Below are positions 61,858-64,000 of a stretch of 64,000 bases of DNA, one piece after another. The stretch is taken from positions 1 to 64,000 of the forward strand of contig JADIMM010000117.1 of NCBI GenBank assembly GCA_017694795.1. Reading direction: 5' to 3'. Position 1 is the stretch's first letter; each line of letters opens with the position of its first letter. Below the pieces are notes generated by a model. The model was given only the letters and a program-made list of their open reading frames with translations. It made no database searches and was not told the DNA's origin. This stretch comes from Candidatus Gallitreponema excrementavium. Its GTDB lineage: Bacteria > Spirochaetota > Spirochaetia > Treponematales > Treponemataceae. The position numbers and the translations under genes are program-made.

Positions 61858-63942
61858 ATGTTTATTTCTGATATTAATGTTCCGGGAATGCTGCATGCTG
61901 TATTAATCCGATCCAATGTAAGGTCCGGTAAACTACTCGACATACAACTCCCAAAAATGCCGGACGGATACTTTTTTTTCAGTGCAGTTGATATACCGGG
62001 GAAAAATTCAATATGGAATTATGAAACTTTGCCCGTGTTTGCATCCTACGAAATATCATACCTTGGTGAACCGGTGGGAGTAATAGCCGGGGCAGATTTG
62101 CCTACAGTCGAAAAGCTTGCTTCAGAAACAAAACTTAAAATAGAAAAAACCCAGCCCCTGGATTTTAATAAGGTTTTTTCAAAAAAACAGATTTTGGAAA
62201 AAGAATGTTACAAAACCGGAAATGTGGACAACTATTTTAACAACACCGAAAATTACAAAATCATAGAAACAAAATTCACATCGGAAATTACCACACCTTT
62301 TAATCTGGAAACAGAAGGAGTAATCATTGTTCCACCGCAAAAATCGGTCCAGGATTCTGAAAATTCACCTGGAAAATCATGGAAAGTATATACACCGAGC
62401 CAGTGGACAGACCATGTAATAAACAGTCTTTCGAATTTCTTAAATATTGAAAAAGATAAAATTCTCGTGGAACCGACAGAATCCGGGGAAGCATTGGACA
62501 GCAAATTAATTATTCCCTCATACACAGCCTGCCAGGCTGCAGCTGTTGCCATGATTTCCGGAAAACCTGTAAAGCTTATGTATACCAGAAAGGAACAGAC
62601 ACTTTATGGCCCAAAATGCCCTCCCATAAGAATCAACAGAAAAACTGCCTGTGACCGGGAAGGTCATATAATGGCAATGGATATAAAAATTTTTATAAAT
62701 TGTGGAGCCGGTAATCCCCTGTTGAGGGAGATGATAAAGAGGATGATTGTAACTTCAACAGGAATATATAAAACCCATGCATTAAGAGTGGAAGCCTATG
62801 GAATCAAAACAAATCTTGTTCCATTTACTGCGTATACAGGCTGGGGGGAAAGTGAAAATTTTATTTCTTCCGAAGCCCATGCCTACGAAATATCGGAAAA
62901 ACTCAATATATTTCCAACTGAATTCAAGTTATTGAATGCCTGTGATTCAGGAAGTATTATTCTTGACAGCAAACAGACGAAGGACAAATTTTCATTTGCC
63001 GACATAATCCAAAAAATTACCTTAGAAAGCGATTTTCCAAGAAAATATTCTGCATTTAAATTCCTCAGCAACAGGAGAAGAAATTTTTATGATGGTCCCA
63101 TAAAAGGAATTGGCATTTCCTGTTCCTATCAGGGTGAAAATCCCTATACAGTTCTTTGCGACCATACATACACTGTTGAAGCAACATTGGAAAAGGACGG
63201 AACCCTGATTATTACTGCAGACAAGACTTCCAAAAACATGGACCAAATTTGGAAAAATATAGCCTGCACACAACTGGAACTTAAACCAAGCTCTGTGCAG
63301 ATTAAACAGAATCCTCATTCTGTAAAAAATAAAGCTGCACCTGAATTACACTCGGTCAAAATTTCGATTTTGACAAGATTGGTAGAACTTTCAATTAATG
63401 CCATTCAAAAACAAAGATTCCGTAACCCCCTCCCCATAACCGTAAAGCGTACAGTAAAAATAAAAAAAGAGGATGTAATCAATCCACAAACAAAAAAAAA
63501 CAACCCGTTTTACGGTATTGCAAGAGGTGCGTGCATAGTAGAAGTAGAAATAGATCCCTTGATATATACGATAAAAATCAGGGATATATGGCTTGCCATT
63601 GACGGGGGAAAGATATACAGCGAAAAAGCTGTTATACGTTCCTTGGAAAAGCAGGTTCATAACTCTTTATCAAAAGTTTTGGTTGAAAAATTTGACGACT
63701 TTTTTGGTAAGGCCAGGGGGGAATACAATCCATTCTACCCTATCCTTGATTTTACAAAATCACCAAAACCGAATATAATTTTAATTCCCTCAAAGAATGA
63801 ACCAAAGGGAATATCAAGACTCCCCTCTATGTTGATTGGCGGAGCCTGTATGGCAGCTGTTTCACAGGCAGTAAACAATTTTGTAGAGTCAATACCGGTT
63901 ACAAACAAAGCCTTGTATAAAATAATATCACCAGGAAGTTAA
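61858..63942 (+). CDS. Xanthine-dehydrogenase-family large subunit, degenerate active site
   Basis: A 694-aa homologue of the molybdopterin-binding subunit of molybdenum hydroxylases. The N-terminal alpha/beta hammerhead domain (MFISDINVPGMLHAVLIRS, SYLGEPVGVIAGADL) and the overall fold are recognisable. The cofactor motifs are not: the glycine-rich GGGFGGK loop is ESGEALDSK (208-216), the AxRGxG arginine is Thr327, the GQG loop is absent, and the catalytic VGE glutamate is Arg654 in GISRLP. ATG 61858 follows GAGG. It may be a non-catalytic or altered enzyme. The next gene starts 11 bp later. Confidence 0.8.
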   Translation: MFISDINVPGMLHAVLIRSNVRSGKLLDIQLPKMPDGYFFFSAVDIPGKNSIWNYETLPVFASYEISYLGEPVGVIAGADLPTVEKLASETKLKIEKTQPLDFNKVFSKKQILEKECYKTGNVDNYFNNTENYKIIETKFTSEITTPFNLETEGVIIVPPQKSVQDSENSPGKSWKVYTPSQWTDHVINSLSNFLNIEKDKILVEPTESGEALDSKLIIPSYTACQAAAVAMISGKPVKLMYTRKEQTLYGPKCPPIRINRKTACDREGHIMAMDIKIFINCGAGNPLLREMIKRMIVTSTGIYKTHALRVEAYGIKTNLVPFTAYTGWGESENFISSEAHAYEISEKLNIFPTEFKLLNACDSGSIILDSKQTKDKFSFADIIQKITLESDFPRKYSAFKFLSNRRRNFYDGPIKGIGISCSYQGENPYTVLCDHTYTVEATLEKDGTLIITADKTSKNMDQIWKNIACTQLELKPSSVQIKQNPHSVKNKAAPELHSVKISILTRLVELSINAIQKQRFRNPLPITVKRTVKIKKEDVINPQTKKNNPFYGIARGACIVEVEIDPLIYTIKIRDIWLAIDGGKIYSEKAVIRSLEKQVHNSLSKVLVEKFDDFFGKARGEYNPFYPILDFTKSPKPNIILIPSKNEPKGISRLPSMLIGGACMAAVSQAVNNFVESIPVTNKALYKIISPGS

Positions 63943-63953
63943 CAGGAATTTAT

Positions 63954-64000
63954 ATGACTATACCATTTATTTTAAACGGAGAAGATGTACTGATTCAGAC
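63954..64000 (+). CDS. Partial [2Fe-2S] subunit of a molybdenum-hydroxylase-like enzyme
   Basis: A frame beginning MTIPFILNGEDVLIQ continues past the window. Small iron-sulphur subunits of xanthine dehydrogenase and CO dehydrogenase start with FxLNG-x-V like this, and it follows the large-subunit homologue directly. CAGGAA precedes the ATG. Only 15 residues are visible, so this is suggestive. Confidence 0.5.
   Translation, partial: MTIPFILNGEDVLIQ

Noticed and set aside
1-64000. CRISPR arrays, transposons, prophage or integron features
   Set aside because: I found no regularly spaced repeats, transposase or integrase motifs, or terminal inverted repeats; genes are core chromosomal.

Overview
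The window looks like a chromosome segment of a Treponema-like spirochaete (Treponemataceae; species not determinable by eye). The evidence is a TatT/TatP/TatQ-M TRAP locus with a TPR lipoprotein, many lipoproteins and TPR proteins, and several gene neighbourhoods that I recall from Treponema pallidum: dnaG-rpoD-(zinc ribbon)-rnpB-TPR-mreBCD-pbp2-rodA, rpsB-tsf-frr-uppS-cdsA-dxr-rseP, rpsF-ssb-rpsR-rplI-dnaB, and capD-like/DegT/Mo-hydroxylase-like. Coding density is high, genes often overlap by 4 bp, and I see no insertion sequence, prophage, CRISPR array or integron. This is core chromosome.

Layout. 1-7.6 kb: asnA, a tRNA-Leu, tatD, an FMN-binding-type lipoprotein, the TRAP operon and a divergent TrpR-family regulator. 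7.6-21.9 kb (minus strand): cell-shape genes (rodA, mrdA, mreD, mreC, mreB), a TPR membrane protein, RNase P RNA, a zinc-ribbon coiled-coil protein, rpoD, dnaG, mltG, an MBL-fold hydrolase and a cysteine-cluster protein. 21.9-28.7 kb: tRNA-Tyr and tRNA-Thr, glgA with aroH, an SPFH-like protein, a thiamine pyrophosphokinase, a tRNA nucleotidyltransferase and an unassigned structured intergenic region. 28.7-32.2 kb: rnc, acpP, rpmF, coaD, a lipoprotein, a HEAT protein and tRNA-Arg. 32.2-42.2 kb (plus strand): DUF4321-maf, rpsB-tsf, frr-uppS-cdsA-dxr-rseP, a CpXC protein and a secreted propeller protein. 42.2-49.2 kb: dnaB-rplI-rpsR-ssb-rpsF, rsmD, TPR proteins and rlmN. 49.2-58.4 kb: an envelope lipoprotein operon divergent from secA, an AAC(3)-family acetyltransferase and a SPOR protein. 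58.5-64 kb: a NusG-paralogue (LoaP-like) heading a sugar-nucleotide operon that runs into molybdenum-hydroxylase-like genes.

The main unexpected signal is a repeated promoter geometry. At several transcription-unit starts with no Shine-Dalgarno sequence, a sigma70-type promoter (-35, 17-18 bp spacer, -10) ends only 6-9 bp before the start codon, so the mRNA would be leaderless. It is clearest for secA and its divergent lipoprotein, coaD and its divergent lipoprotein, the TrpR-like gene and aroH. It is weaker for the LoaP-like gene and a few others. Internal operon genes mostly keep normal Shine-Dalgarno sites.

Other points worth attention are a molybdenum-hydroxylase large subunit whose cofactor and catalytic motifs are all replaced, a possible ~180-nt structured RNA downstream of rnc, and several small translationally coupled ORFs.
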